Source: a virus
Reading direction: 5' to 3' (one strand)
DNA: 42,855 nt
IMG/VR virus record: IMGVR_UViG_3300049811_000069
Coordinates: 1 to 42,855 of that record
A model generated the notes under the pieces. That model searched no databases, had not been told where the DNA came from, and worked only from the letters and a program-made list of their open reading frames with translations. This document shows, one piece after another, positions 28,823 through 36,646 of the stretch (position 1 is the first letter of the stretch; the number at the start of each line of letters is the position of its first letter). The translations under genes were made by a program, and so were the position numbers.

Positions 28823-30629
28823 AGACCTACGGCTTGAAGTAAAACGGTTGCTCAAAATTCTGTTTTTTGACCCCATGCTCACCGAGCTTGAGGCAACGAA
28901 GAACAATTCAAAATCAAAGAACAAGCTCATCAAAAAGATTGAAGACGGTGATGTGACCTATCAGGGCGACACGTTCATTGGCGACCTTGATGCGATGGTT
29001 GGACAGATTCTAAAAGGGGCTGGAGCAAAGTTCTCACGACCGAACAAAGGCTGGAAAATTCCCCTAGCTCGTATGCCGCTTGAGATTCAGGCTGCTGTTG
29101 ATAAGCAACGGGCTAGTCAAGACAGACTCGAAAAGCACGCAAGAGAAATGATTGCTAGAGTTGAACAAACAGCGCTAAATATCATGCCCAAGGTTTCGCT
29201 TGACATGCTCGCAGAGGCCGAAGCCCGCAAGATGCTCTACATGGTTGACAACACCATTCCTAATGCTCTCTCTGTGCAACCGAAGCTCGACAAAGACCAA
29301 GCTGCAGCGCTTGCCAAGAGCTACACAGACAACGTCAAGCTATCGATTGTTGGCTTCATCCAAGACGAGACGGCGCGCTTTCGCAAAAACATCCTGCCAG
29401 AAATTCGTAAGGGCATGGGACGCAAAGATTTGCAGGAGTACGTTAAGCAACGGCTCAAGGTCGGAAACACCCGCGCCAAGTTCATTGCACGTCAAGAGAC
29501 GAGCCTCTTCACTTCTAAAATAAAAGAAGTACAATACAGGCAGGCAAACATTCGGAAGTATCGGTGGAAGGCCATCGGCGGCAAACGTGGTGACGGGCGA
29601 ACTCGTGATGCCCACATGGAGGCTCACGGGAAAGAGTTTTTCTGGGACCATTCCAAAAATAAGAACCCTGTGCGAAACTCAGAGGGACAGCCGGTGCATC
29701 CAGGCCAAGATTTCAACTGCTTTATTGGTGATACATCAATCGAACTCATCGGTGATATTGTCAGAGCCTACAAACGCAGATATGAAGGCACTATCATAAG
29801 ATTCAAGAGCAACGCAGGGAGATGGACTTCTGTAACCCCGAATCATCCAATACTGACCACTCGTGGGTGGGTTGCTGCGAAGCATCTGAATGAGGGCGAC
29901 GAGTTGGTTCAACGCTTCAATTCCGATGTCATTAACGTTTTTCACAGTAAGATAAATTACAGACATCCCACGGCTAGTGAGATCTATGATTTTTTTGCGG
30001 TCTCTAATTCTTTTGAGAGGTCGTGTGGAAGCTATCAACAATTCCACGGCGATGGAATCGAACACCAAGAAGTCAATATTATAACAGTCAAGAGCGAATT
30101 GAGGAGTGAAAGAGATACCGTTGGCAACAAAAAAGTTGGCGATTATGTCTTCGCCAGCCCCAACGTGACACATGCTTTTTTGGCATCCTTGGGCGACTCT
30201 TCTTCGCTCTTCAATAGAACACTTACGACCTTTAGTAGCGAGGTGTGCGGCCTTGACCTGATTGCCTCGCATCTCGGGACTCATGCTCGCCCACTTAGTT
30301 TTCTCAGACTCACTTTGCGTTCTGAGGGTGATGCCACGCTCTTTCAGTCTAATATAAATACTTCCTCGTGCGATTCCATAGCGTTTAGAAAGTTCATTGA
30401 CACTTATTCCTTGCCTATAGAGAGAACAGATCTCCTCAGAAGGAACATCTTTGCGGTTGTGGGCTACCAGTCCTTTTTTGAATCTGTTATGATTTCTGAG
30501 ATCAAGCATGAAACATTCTCCGGTGATGTGTTTAATTTTGAAACGACGGAGAACGTATACATTGCGAATCAGGTAATTGCAAGTAATTGCCGTTGTATCG
30601 CCGTCCCAATAGTTGAGGAAATAATATAA
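28755..30629 (+). CDS. MuF/SPP1 gp7-like minor head protein interrupted by an intein
   Basis: The precursor has 624 residues from the ATG at 28755; a TTG at 28749 is possible. Residues 1-321 are a helical head-morphogenesis domain (GMGRKDLQEYVKQRLKVGNTRAKFIARQE as segments) that reaches the family motif HPGQDFN. The sequence then enters an intein (322-611) and returns as CRCIAVPIVEE. Joining the flanks gives HPGQDFN-CRC, the normal end of this family, and a mature protein of 334 residues. Such proteins sit inside the prohead next to the portal. The intein uses Cys at position 1 and Asn at its end, with Cys as the next extein residue. Confidence 0.92.
   Translation: MFNKKLSKPKELEPVATPESHSEDLRLEVKRLLKILFFDPMLTELEATKNNSKSKNKLIKKIEDGDVTYQGDTFIGDLDAMVGQILKGAGAKFSRPNKGWKIPLARMPLEIQAAVDKQRASQDRLEKHAREMIARVEQTALNIMPKVSLDMLAEAEARKMLYMVDNTIPNALSVQPKLDKDQAAALAKSYTDNVKLSIVGFIQDETARFRKNILPEIRKGMGRKDLQEYVKQRLKVGNTRAKFIARQETSLFTSKIKEVQYRQANIRKYRWKAIGGKRGDGRTRDAHMEAHGKEFFWDHSKNKNPVRNSEGQPVHPGQDFNCFIGDTSIELIGDIVRAYKRRYEGTIIRFKSNAGRWTSVTPNHPILTTRGWVAAKHLNEGDELVQRFNSDVINVFHSKINYRHPTASEIYDFFAVSNSFERSCGSYQQFHGDGIEHQEVNIITVKSELRSERDTVGNKKVGDYVFASPNVTHAFLASLGDSSSLFNRTLTTFSSEVCGLDLIASHLGTHARPLSFLRLTLRSEGDATLFQSNINTSSCDSIAFRKFIDTYSLPIERTDLLRRNIFAVVGYQSFFESVMISEIKHETFSGDVFNFETTENVYIANQVIASNCRCIAVPIVEEII
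29718..30587 (+). mobile_element. Intein of 290 residues in the minor head gene
   Basis: The intein runs from the Cys codon at 29718 to the Asn codon at 30585-30587. Splicing block A is CFIGDTSIELIGD, block B has SVTPNHPILTTRGWV (TxxH motif), block F is FSGDVFNFETTENVYIANQ and block G ends IASN before extein Cys. The residue before the terminal Asn is Ser rather than the usual His. No LAGLIDADG or HNH motif is seen in the sense frame, yet about 140 residues separate the splicing blocks beyond mini-intein length. That extra stretch is the complement of the antisense endonuclease gene. Splice borders are firm because the flanks reconstitute a conserved family motif. Confidence 0.9.
29736..30509 (-). 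CDS. Homing endonuclease (HTH plus Vsr/EDxHD-like nuclease) encoded antisense inside the intein
   Basis: The protein has 257 residues from the ATG at 30509, which has GGAGA eight bases upstream; the frame stays open to 30668. Residues 35-60 are an HTH (SVNELSKRYGIARGSIYIRL). Residues 119-195 look like a PD-(D/E)xK-type nuclease of the Vsr-like homing family: GEDIIANFFVANGIS, SFTPQFALDCYNIDF (D146), IAVELL (E156), then RKKIIDLTSRGMSVIYL. A PPTSGQYWMIRG end follows near residue 220. The codons are exact complements of the sense intein codons, so the DNA is read on both strands. I recognise the family from memory of similar phage proteins; catalytic residues need an alignment. Confidence 0.75.
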   Translation of the reverse strand: MLDLRNHNRFKKGLVAHNRKDVPSEEICSLYRQGISVNELSKRYGIARGSIYIRLKERGITLRTQSESEKTKWASMSPEMRGNQVKAAHLATKGRKCSIEERRRVAQGCQKSMCHVGAGEDIIANFFVANGISFTPQFALDCYNIDFLVFDSIAVELLIASTRPLKRIRDRKKIIDLTSRGMSVIYLTVKNVNDIGIEALNQLVALIQMLRSNPPTSGQYWMIRGYRSPSPCVALESYDSAFISAFVGSDNITDEFD

Positions 30630-31276
30630 TGGATTTAACTCAAGTGCCAGATAGAAAACTAGCAGCAATTAAAGCAAGCCTAGAGCTTCGTGCAGGCTCA
30701 GACCCTCGTGCAAAAACTCTTATGCAAAAGATAGCAGAAGAGGCAAAGCGTAGAGGGCTGAAGAATGCTGCCCCCAAAGATGAATTAAACAAACGAATAG
30801 AGGAAAAGAAAATGAGCAACAAAGAGACAATTCAGAAAGCGTTAGAGAGAGCCATTGAGCTGAAGGCAGACCCAAGAGTGATTGAGTTGCTAAAGGCTCA
30901 GTTGAATAATGACATGAACAATTCAAAAACATTCATGGAAAAATTCTCCTACAAAGGAGTCGATTGCGTTCTCAAAAGCGTTAGAATGGAACCAACAAAA
31001 GTTCGTCCAGAAGGTTACACCACATACGAGGCAATCTGTGAAGACCTAGGCTTACGCTCAAAGGTTGCTGATAGGGTTGGAGATGCAAAGGCACAGCTCG
31101 CAAAGCAAATCGACGAAAGCATCAAGGATAGAGACAACTCAAAGGAGAACGAGATGAACAAATGCAACGCAATGAAGCGCAAAATTCTCGACAGCACATA
31201 CAGCAACAGCGTCAAGGCAAAGGCGTTGAAGAAGGTGATGGAGCAAGAAAGGAAAGAGAATGAAAAAACTCGTTAA
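30629..31276 (+). CDS. Hypothetical head-region protein
   Basis: The protein has 215 residues, charged and mostly helical (LTQVPDRKLAAIKASLELRAG; KALERAIELKADPRVIELL). An internal in-frame ATG at 30812 could give a shorter form. The C-terminal half has a small beta region (SYKGVDCVLKSVRMEPTK) and a basic tail. It starts on the last base of the minor head stop and overlaps the next gene by 17 bases. Its place between the MuF and protease genes suggests an internal head or assembly protein; I recognise no family. Confidence 0.62.
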   Translation: MDLTQVPDRKLAAIKASLELRAGSDPRAKTLMQKIAEEAKRRGLKNAAPKDELNKRIEEKKMSNKETIQKALERAIELKADPRVIELLKAQLNNDMNNSKTFMEKFSYKGVDCVLKSVRMEPTKVRPEGYTTYEAICEDLGLRSKVADRVGDAKAQLAKQIDESIKDRDNSKENEMNKCNAMKRKILDSTYSNSVKAKALKKVMEQERKENEKTR

Positions 31277-32258
31277 CGCTCGCACATTCATAATTCCGTG
31301 CATGCGTCAGGGACTCTGCCAATACGAGAATGAGCGTGTGCTTGTCTCACAAGCAACTCTTGAACAAATGGCGCAGACTGCTTACGGCATTCCGCTCATC
31401 CTTCCCGACCATGTAGAGCAGGCTGAGCTTGAAGCCAATCTTGAGCAATATCTTTGTGGCCGTGTTGCTGACATGCACTATGACGCTGAGACAGACCTGT
31501 GGATGGCTCACTGTGTTGTCGAGACCGAGGAGGGAGTTGACCTGTTCAACAAACGCTGGGGTGTGTCCACCTCTTATAGTGTTGAGAAAAAGGGGCCAGC
31601 AGGTACACTAAACGCCGTCACTTATGACGCAGAAATAACTGAGGGCAAATATCTCCACCTAGCCATTGTAGAGCATCCTAGATATGAGATGGCTGTCAAT
31701 CCCGTTTTCTACAATTCGGCTGACTTGCAAATTGAGAACAAAAACCTTACGATTGAACAAACTGCAAAAGAAGGAGTTCCTATGTTGAAGTTTTGGCGCG
31801 TCAAGCGTGAAGAGGTAAAAGAGAACGCCTCCGACATGATGATTGATGTCGACGGCAAAGAAGTGTCGATGAATGAGCTTGTAGAGGCTTACAAGTCGAG
31901 CAAAAAGAACGCAGAAGTCGAGCCTAAGAAGGAAGACGAGCCTGCTGTGAATGCCGAAGTTGAAATCGAAGTTGAGGACGAAGACGAGAAGCTGAACGCT
32001 GAAGTCGAAGCCCTGCTTTCTTCTGTCGAGGCTGAAGAGAAAAAGCCCGAAGACGAAGAAAAGAAAAACGAAGAACCAAAAGAAGAAGACGAAGAGAAAA
32101 AGAACGAAGAAGACCCCGAAGAAGCAAAAAAGACCGAAGAGCGTTTCAACGCTATGCGCCTTGCTTCTTTCCAGTCTTATGACAACGCCGCTGTTGGCGA
32201 TTTCAAAACCATCCAAGAACGTGCAGCAATTGGCCGCGCTAAATACGGCAACAAATAA
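31260..32258 (+). CDS. Prohead protease/scaffold fusion (DUF2213-like)
   Basis: The protein has 332 residues. The N-terminal 150 residues match DUF2213: ARTFIIPCMRQGLCQYENERV, LILPDHVEQ (candidate catalytic His), RWGVSTSYSVE (candidate Ser) and EHPRYEMAVNPV. This is the pattern of herpesvirus-fold prohead proteases. Residues 185-315 are an acidic, lysine/glutamate-rich helical tract typical of scaffold. A second ribosome site and ATG lie inside the gene (see 31782). The protein would build the prohead interior and then cleave it. It precedes the decoration and capsid genes, as expected. Confidence 0.82.
   Translation: MKKLVNARTFIIPCMRQGLCQYENERVLVSQATLEQMAQTAYGIPLILPDHVEQAELEANLEQYLCGRVADMHYDAETDLWMAHCVVETEEGVDLFNKRWGVSTSYSVEKKGPAGTLNAVTYDAEITEGKYLHLAIVEHPRYEMAVNPVFYNSADLQIENKNLTIEQTAKEGVPMLKFWRVKREEVKENASDMMIDVDGKEVSMNELVEAYKSSKKNAEVEPKKEDEPAVNAEVEIEVEDEDEKLNAEVEALLSSVEAEEKKPEDEEKKNEEPKEEDEEKKNEEDPEEAKKTEERFNAMRLASFQSYDNAAVGDFKTIQERAAIGRAKYGNK
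31782..32258 (+). CDS. Nested in-frame scaffold from an internal start (lambda Nu3-like)
   Basis: Inside the protease gene an AAGGAG (31771-31776) lies five bases before an ATG in the same frame. It would yield the last 158 residues, starting MLKFWRVKREEVKENAS and consisting almost wholly of the acidic scaffold part. Phage lambda makes its Nu3 scaffold from gene C in the same way. The ribosome site is the strongest in this stretch, and its position exactly at the protease-scaffold boundary supports it. Confidence 0.62.
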   Translation: MLKFWRVKREEVKENASDMMIDVDGKEVSMNELVEAYKSSKKNAEVEPKKEDEPAVNAEVEIEVEDEDEKLNAEVEALLSSVEAEEKKPEDEEKKNEEPKEEDEEKKNEEDPEEAKKTEERFNAMRLASFQSYDNAAVGDFKTIQERAAIGRAKYGNK

Positions 32259-32273
32259 TTAAGGAGGAATCTC

Positions 32274-32726
32274 ATGGCTCTGCTACAGAATCAATTCAAG
32301 CTTTCGACCCTCAAGGGCACCAAGGTTTTCGGTCACGAAGACAACGTGATGAGCGTTCAATTCTACAGTGCAACAAACACTGACACCCTAGCTCCAGGCG
32401 AATTTGTTTTGCTTGACAGCTCAACCCCTGCAGGCTCTGTGCCTCGTGTTGTGAAGGGCTCTGCCCTTACTGATGCCTACTTTGGCGTTGTGCTCACAAA
32501 CCCAATTCAAGAAACGTTCGCTGTTGGCGACTATCTCGAAATTGGCGTGCTCTCTTCCGTTGTAGTTCTTGAAGCTTCTGCCGCTATTAACGTTGGCGCT
32601 TCGCTTCAATACGCACCTACCACAGGCAAGGTGGCTACTAAGACCGCGTCGAATACTGTTGTTGCAACTGCGCTCGAAAAAGCCGCTGCTGATGGCGACT
32701 TGATTCGTGCCTTCATCCGTAGCTAA
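32274..32726 (+). CDS. Head decoration protein
   Basis: The protein has 150 residues, is rich in beta strands and small residues, and has the pattern GEFVLLDSSTPAGSVPRVVKGS, followed by YFGVVLTNPIQETFAVGDYLEIG, of DUF2190-like capsid decoration proteins. An AGGAGG ribosome site precedes it and the major capsid gene follows 15 bases later. It would bind the outer capsid as trimers and stabilise it after expansion. Confidence 0.8.
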   Translation: MALLQNQFKLSTLKGTKVFGHEDNVMSVQFYSATNTDTLAPGEFVLLDSSTPAGSVPRVVKGSALTDAYFGVVLTNPIQETFAVGDYLEIGVLSSVVVLEASAAINVGASLQYAPTTGKVATKTASNTVVATALEKAAADGDLIRAFIRS

Positions 32727-32741
32727 AAAGGAGCAAACAAA

Positions 32742-33710
32742 ATGTCATACAAGCCTCTAATTATGAATAATGCACAAGGTGCAAAGCAGATTATCACCAC
32801 GCTCACCGCTGTGGCTCAAAAGGTTTCTGAGCAGAAATTCTACGAAATTCCGTTCGCAGAATTTGTTCCAGTTATCCCTGGTGTTGGTGCGTTCGATGTG
32901 AACATCCTTAACTGGCGTTCGTTCTCCAAAGACGGTGGATTCGAGAAGGGTCTCGTCGGCTCGAACTCTAACCGTGCTCAACGCTCGCAGTCCGACGCTG
33001 TGTTTGATGCAGTGCTGCAAAAAACTCAGTTCTGGGCAAAAAACATAGAATGGTCTGCAATCGAACTTGAGCAAGCTGCAAAAGCAAACAATCTTTTCTC
33101 GCTTGTTGAAGCTCGCGAAATGGCTCGTAAGAAGTCTTGGGACTTGGGCATCCAGCGCGTTGCGTTCCTTGGCCTCGACAACGACGCCGGAATCAAGGGC
33201 TTGCTCAACAACGCTTCTGTCTACAACGACACTGCAACAATCACTGTAGCTCTTAAGAACATGACCACATCTCAATTGCAGACTTTCATCTCTGCTGTCT
33301 ATGAGAAATATCGTGCGAATTGTAACCGCACCGCTAAGCCTTCTAAGTTCATTATTCCAGAAGCCGAGTTCAATGGCCTCCATAGCTTTCCAGACCTGCA
33401 GTTTCCCTTTAAGACTCGCTTCGACATCATCGAAGAGATGTTCAAAAAGCTCACAGGCAATCAAGGCTTCAAAATCATGGCTTGTGCGTACTGCGACAAG
33501 GCAAACTTCGACGGAACTAACAACCGTTATGTGTTGACTGTTGACGATCCGACCTCGTTGGCTCTTAACTTGCCTATCGACTACACGACCACTCAAGCAG
33601 GAACTGAAGACGGATTCAGCTGGGTTAACACCGCTTACGGCCAGTTCTCTGGTGTTGTTATGCTTCGTGACCTTGAGACTTATTACTTCTCGAACACCTT
33701 GTCCCTCTAA
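32742..33710 (+). CDS. Major capsid protein (DUF2184-like, HK97 fold)
   Basis: The protein has 322 residues. The sequence VAQKVSEQKFYEIPFAEFVPV, then TQFWAKNIEWSAIELEQA, RKKSWDLGIQRVAFLG and KFIIPEAEFNGLHSF, follows the DUF2184 capsid family. The end, AYGQFSGVVMLRDLETYYF, is the strand-rich P-domain close. It has no visible pro-region, in line with a separate scaffold. An AGGAG site lies upstream; as the most abundant virion protein it should be the most strongly translated gene of the operon. Confidence 0.88.
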   Translation: MSYKPLIMNNAQGAKQIITTLTAVAQKVSEQKFYEIPFAEFVPVIPGVGAFDVNILNWRSFSKDGGFEKGLVGSNSNRAQRSQSDAVFDAVLQKTQFWAKNIEWSAIELEQAAKANNLFSLVEAREMARKKSWDLGIQRVAFLGLDNDAGIKGLLNNASVYNDTATITVALKNMTTSQLQTFISAVYEKYRANCNRTAKPSKFIIPEAEFNGLHSFPDLQFPFKTRFDIIEEMFKKLTGNQGFKIMACAYCDKANFDGTNNRYVLTVDDPTSLALNLPIDYTTTQAGTEDGFSWVNTAYGQFSGVVMLRDLETYYFSNTLSL

Positions 33711-33730
33711 GATAAGTAAGAAGGTGAGCT

Positions 33731-34168
33731 ATGACTGTTGAGGATGTAACAATCGCAGACTTCAAAGCTCACTTTTTTCGAGACTTCACTTATGGTGAAG
33801 ACCAATGCGGTGATAACGTTCTAGATGCCGACATTACAAAAGCGTTCAATCAAGCAAAAGTTAACTTCAACTCGGCACTGTGGAGTGACCAGAACGAGTT
33901 GTCCATAGCGTTCCTTTACATGTCAGCGCATTATTTAGTGAGCGACTTGCAGATGGCAAAAGAGGGACTCGACAGCTCTTCTACATTCCCTGTGAACTCA
34001 CGTTCAGTCGGAAGTGTTTCAGAAAGCTACACTGTGCCTGATTGGGTGTCGAGGTCTGCTTTTCTCTCTCAGTTCGCTGGCACTCGTTACGGACTCAAGT
34101 TTTGCTCGCTCATTCGTCCTCGCCTCTTTGGTGCAATCGCAGTCTACAAAGGCGCAACCACCTACTAA
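33731..34168 (+). CDS. Head-tail connector, DUF4054-like
   Basis: The protein has 145 residues. The motif IADFKAHFFRDFTYGED, a helical middle with AFNQAKVNFNSALW, and AFLYMSAHYLVSDLQMA match the DUF4054 family. These are gp6/gp15-like adaptors that dock on the portal ring after packaging. It is placed right after the capsid gene, as in related myoviruses. The C-terminal part has GSVSESYTVPDWVSRSAF, also a family feature. Confidence 0.8.
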   Translation: MTVEDVTIADFKAHFFRDFTYGEDQCGDNVLDADITKAFNQAKVNFNSALWSDQNELSIAFLYMSAHYLVSDLQMAKEGLDSSSTFPVNSRSVGSVSESYTVPDWVSRSAFLSQFAGTRYGLKFCSLIRPRLFGAIAVYKGATTY

Positions 34169-34178
34169 AGGGAGTGCC

Positions 34179-34682
34179 ATGGAAGACGTGAGGCTGAACA
34201 TCAAATCGCTTGAAAAGTTCACAGCTCAGATGAGAAAAGACGCTGCAAAGCATGAAGCTCATATCGGCATCTTGGCTGCAGAGCAACATGAGGATGACGA
34301 CTTTACAACGGCCTCCCTTGGCGCTGTGCATGAGTTTGGCTCAATCTCCCAGAACATTCCGCAACGCTCTTTCTTCGCTCTCACCGAAACAATGAAGGGC
34401 AAAGAGATGCAAGCGTTCATGGAAGAGCAGGACGAGAACATTTTTCGCAAAGTAATGGCTGGCAAATCTAAAGAAGTGCTTTCTAAACTTGCTGCAAAGT
34501 GGAACGCTTTCATTCACGAGTGCTTCGAGACTGAAGGCTTTGGCACATGGCTCCCGATGAGCGAAGCAACTCGTGCAGCCCGTATTCGTAAGACTCCAAA
34601 AAAGAAAAAGACTTCAGCAAGCCCACAACTGCTACAAGACACTGGCGCTCTCGAACGCTCAATCACATTCGAGGTGAAATAA
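34179..34682 (+). CDS. Neck/tail completion protein (HK97 gp10-like)
   Basis: The protein has 167 residues from the ATG at 34179 (AAGGGAG upstream). A helical start (LNIKSLEKFTAQMRKDAAK) is followed by AHIGILAAEQ, AVHEFGSISQNIPQRSFF, which is the conserved 'HEFG...IPxRxFl' motif of the neck family. The C-terminus has QLLQDTGALERSITFEV, also conserved. It should form the ring joining head completion proteins and tail. Its stop overlaps the next start by one base. Confidence 0.84.
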   Translation: MEDVRLNIKSLEKFTAQMRKDAAKHEAHIGILAAEQHEDDDFTTASLGAVHEFGSISQNIPQRSFFALTETMKGKEMQAFMEEQDENIFRKVMAGKSKEVLSKLAAKWNAFIHECFETEGFGTWLPMSEATRAARIRKTPKKKKTSASPQLLQDTGALERSITFEVK

Positions 34683-35017
34683 TGCTACCAAAACTCTCCA
34701 CAGCAATCGGCCCTTGGGCTCAGACTTTTAATTTCGACGTCATCACAAAGCGCCAAGAGAACTACCAAACAGTTGAGCGTAAAAGCACTCGCACGTTCAA
34801 GGGTGTAGTCGCTCCGCTCTCAGCTCGTCAGCTAGAACTCAAACCAGAAGGTCAGCGTGCATGGCGTTGGCAAGAGGTTCACTGCAAGACAGACCTTGAG
34901 CTTCGTATTGACGATGAAGTTATTTTTAAGTGTGTGCGCTATCGAGTGATGGCTGTGCATGACTTCGCAGACTATGGCTTTCGACGTTACGAATTAGCGG
35001 AGGCATTCACATCATGA
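34682..35017 (+). CDS. Head-tail joining protein
   Basis: The protein has 111 residues, beta-rich, with basic patches (KRQENYQTVERKSTRTFKG; ELKPEGQRAWRW). Small beta-barrel proteins at this place (between the gp10-like neck gene and the tail terminator) act as head-tail stoppers in SPP1- and HK97-like phages. Sequence alone does not give a family, so the role is inferred from position. It is coupled to both neighbours by one- and four-base overlaps. Confidence 0.65.
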   Translation: MLPKLSTAIGPWAQTFNFDVITKRQENYQTVERKSTRTFKGVVAPLSARQLELKPEGQRAWRWQEVHCKTDLELRIDDEVIFKCVRYRVMAVHDFADYGFRRYELAEAFTS

Positions 35018-35523
35018 GCGTTGGAACTCTCACCATAATTTGTGACCTCGTAAAAAACTATTTGTCCCTGTCTGCTGATCAAGTTTGGATCTACAACCAG
35101 AAGCGCAATATTCCAAACGACTCTCGTTTGTACATTGTAGCCTCACTTGTTGATTCTCCTGCTTACGCTGTTGGGAAGTCTTATGCCTCAACGCTCGCAG
35201 GCCTTGAATCCACGACGCACCAACACACTCAAGAAACAATTCGACTTGACCTACTCTCCGTAGGAACAGATGCAATAGATAGAGTGAACGAAGTAATCGG
35301 TGCGCTCTCGTCTGACGACGCAGACCGAGCCTGTCAGATTAACGGAATGCAGATCGCTCCCAAGCCTCTCTCGGTTCGTGACACGAGTGCGGCAGAGGTG
35401 ACAAGAAATCTGTTTCGCATGACAATTGAATTTAGAGTGCTAAGGGCTTACACTCAAACAAAGCCCACAAGCTACTACGATAGTTTTGAACATGAAATTG
35501 AAACCGAAAGGGGAACCGTATGA
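35014..35523 (+). CDS. Tail terminator/neck protein (DUF-type, gp12/LIC12-like)
   Basis: The protein has 169 residues. The segments VWIYNQKRNIPNDSRLYIVASLV and QHTQETIRLDLLSVGTDAIDR match a neck or terminator family ('xQN.P.P..PY..v') that precedes the sheath gene. It probably caps the tail tube at the head-proximal end. Its start and stop overlap both neighbours (ATGA). The call is by position and the IPNDSRLY and LDLLS motifs. Confidence 0.74.
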   Translation: MSVGTLTIICDLVKNYLSLSADQVWIYNQKRNIPNDSRLYIVASLVDSPAYAVGKSYASTLAGLESTTHQHTQETIRLDLLSVGTDAIDRVNEVIGALSSDDADRACQINGMQIAPKPLSVRDTSAAEVTRNLFRMTIEFRVLRAYTQTKPTSYYDSFEHEIETERGTV

Positions 35524-36635
35524 TTAATATTTCTGAAGTAATCAATGTTAGCGTTTCAACGCCTCCTGCTGGCCTTGCTTTGCAGAACGTCTGCAACCTA
35601 TTATGCCTCACGAAAGACACACCTGTGGTGCCTTCCAGTGACGCATTCAGGGTGTACACGAGTGCAACCGATGTGACCACAGATTGGGGCTCAAACTCTG
35701 CTGTAGCCAAAGCCGCTAACGCAGTTTTCGCTCAGTCTCCGAACATCATCTCAGGCGGTGGAAAGTTCATTGTTGCAGAAGCTCTTGCAAGCTCGGACGC
35801 TGAAGAGGCGTTCTCCACAATCCTCCCACAAGTTTTCTTTGGTGGGTTTGGCATTACTTGGACAGAAACGAGCGGCAATATACAGGCCGCCGCTGTAGCT
35901 GCAAAGGCCGCAGGCAAGCTGTACGGTGTTGGTAGTTCTGATTCTGCTGTTCTGGAAACTGGCGGCCTTTTCGGTTTAATCCAAAGTGCAACTCTTACAA
36001 ATACTCGTTGCCTATTCCACAGCGACGCCGCACAGGTTGAAGCATTCAAGTGGGGATACCTATCTCGTGCGATGAGCGTGAACTTCTCAGGCAACAACAC
36101 CACAAACACGATGCATCTTAAGCAAATCGCAGGCGTGACCGCTGACGAAGGCTTAAGCTCCACCCTTCTCGCAAAAGCGAAAATTGTTGGCGCTGACTGC
36201 TACGCTAACATCGCTGGAAGAGCTTCTGTGCTCTCCTACGGTGCGAACATTTTCTTCGATGAAGTGTTCAACGTTGCTTGGCTAAAAATGGCGATGGAAG
36301 TTGCAGGATTCAATGTTCTAGCAGGAACTCAGACAAAATTGCCACAGACCGAAGCTGGCATGGATGTGTTGAAGGGCGGTTACAGGGAAGTGTGCAAGCA
36401 GGCCATCTCGAATGCGATGGCTGCACCTGGCTCATGGACGAGCCCCGACACTTTCGGCAATCCCGAAGACTTCCACAGAAACATCGTTGAGCAAGGTTAC
36501 TACATCTATTCTCAGCCTATCACTCAACAGTCTTCTGTTGACCGTGCGGCTCGCAAGGCTCCGCTGGTACAAATCGCGCTTAAGCTTGCTGGGGCTGTGC
36601 ATTCTTCTGACTTAATTGTAAACATTAACCGATAA
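35520..36635 (+). CDS. Tail sheath protein (DUF3383-like)
   Basis: The protein has 371 residues. VINVSVSTPPAGLALQNVCN at the start, AFRVYTSATDVTTDWGSNS, NIISGGGKFIVAEAL and the end SSVDRAARKAPLVQIALKLAGA follow the DUF3383 sheath family. The C-terminal APLVQIALKLAGAVHSSDLI strand is the inter-subunit handshake. A sheath shows that the tail is contractile. It is shorter than T4 gp18 and comparable to small myovirus sheaths. The tail-tube gene follows 11 bases later. Confidence 0.9.
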   Translation: MINISEVINVSVSTPPAGLALQNVCNLLCLTKDTPVVPSSDAFRVYTSATDVTTDWGSNSAVAKAANAVFAQSPNIISGGGKFIVAEALASSDAEEAFSTILPQVFFGGFGITWTETSGNIQAAAVAAKAAGKLYGVGSSDSAVLETGGLFGLIQSATLTNTRCLFHSDAAQVEAFKWGYLSRAMSVNFSGNNTTNTMHLKQIAGVTADEGLSSTLLAKAKIVGADCYANIAGRASVLSYGANIFFDEVFNVAWLKMAMEVAGFNVLAGTQTKLPQTEAGMDVLKGGYREVCKQAISNAMAAPGSWTSPDTFGNPEDFHRNIVEQGYYIYSQPITQQSSVDRAARKAPLVQIALKLAGAVHSSDLIVNINR

Positions 36636-36646
36636 GAGGTGACACT

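Noticed and set aside
31659-32216. Very hydrophobic minus frame with long Phe and Leu runs
   Set aside because: It is the complement of the Lys/Glu-rich scaffold tract, so the composition is forced by the other strand.
32757-33596. Long open frame opposite the major capsid gene (minus, 279 codons)
   Set aside because: It is the in-register complement of a strongly coding gene, has no family motif and no ribosome site, and the sense product is a clear capsid protein.
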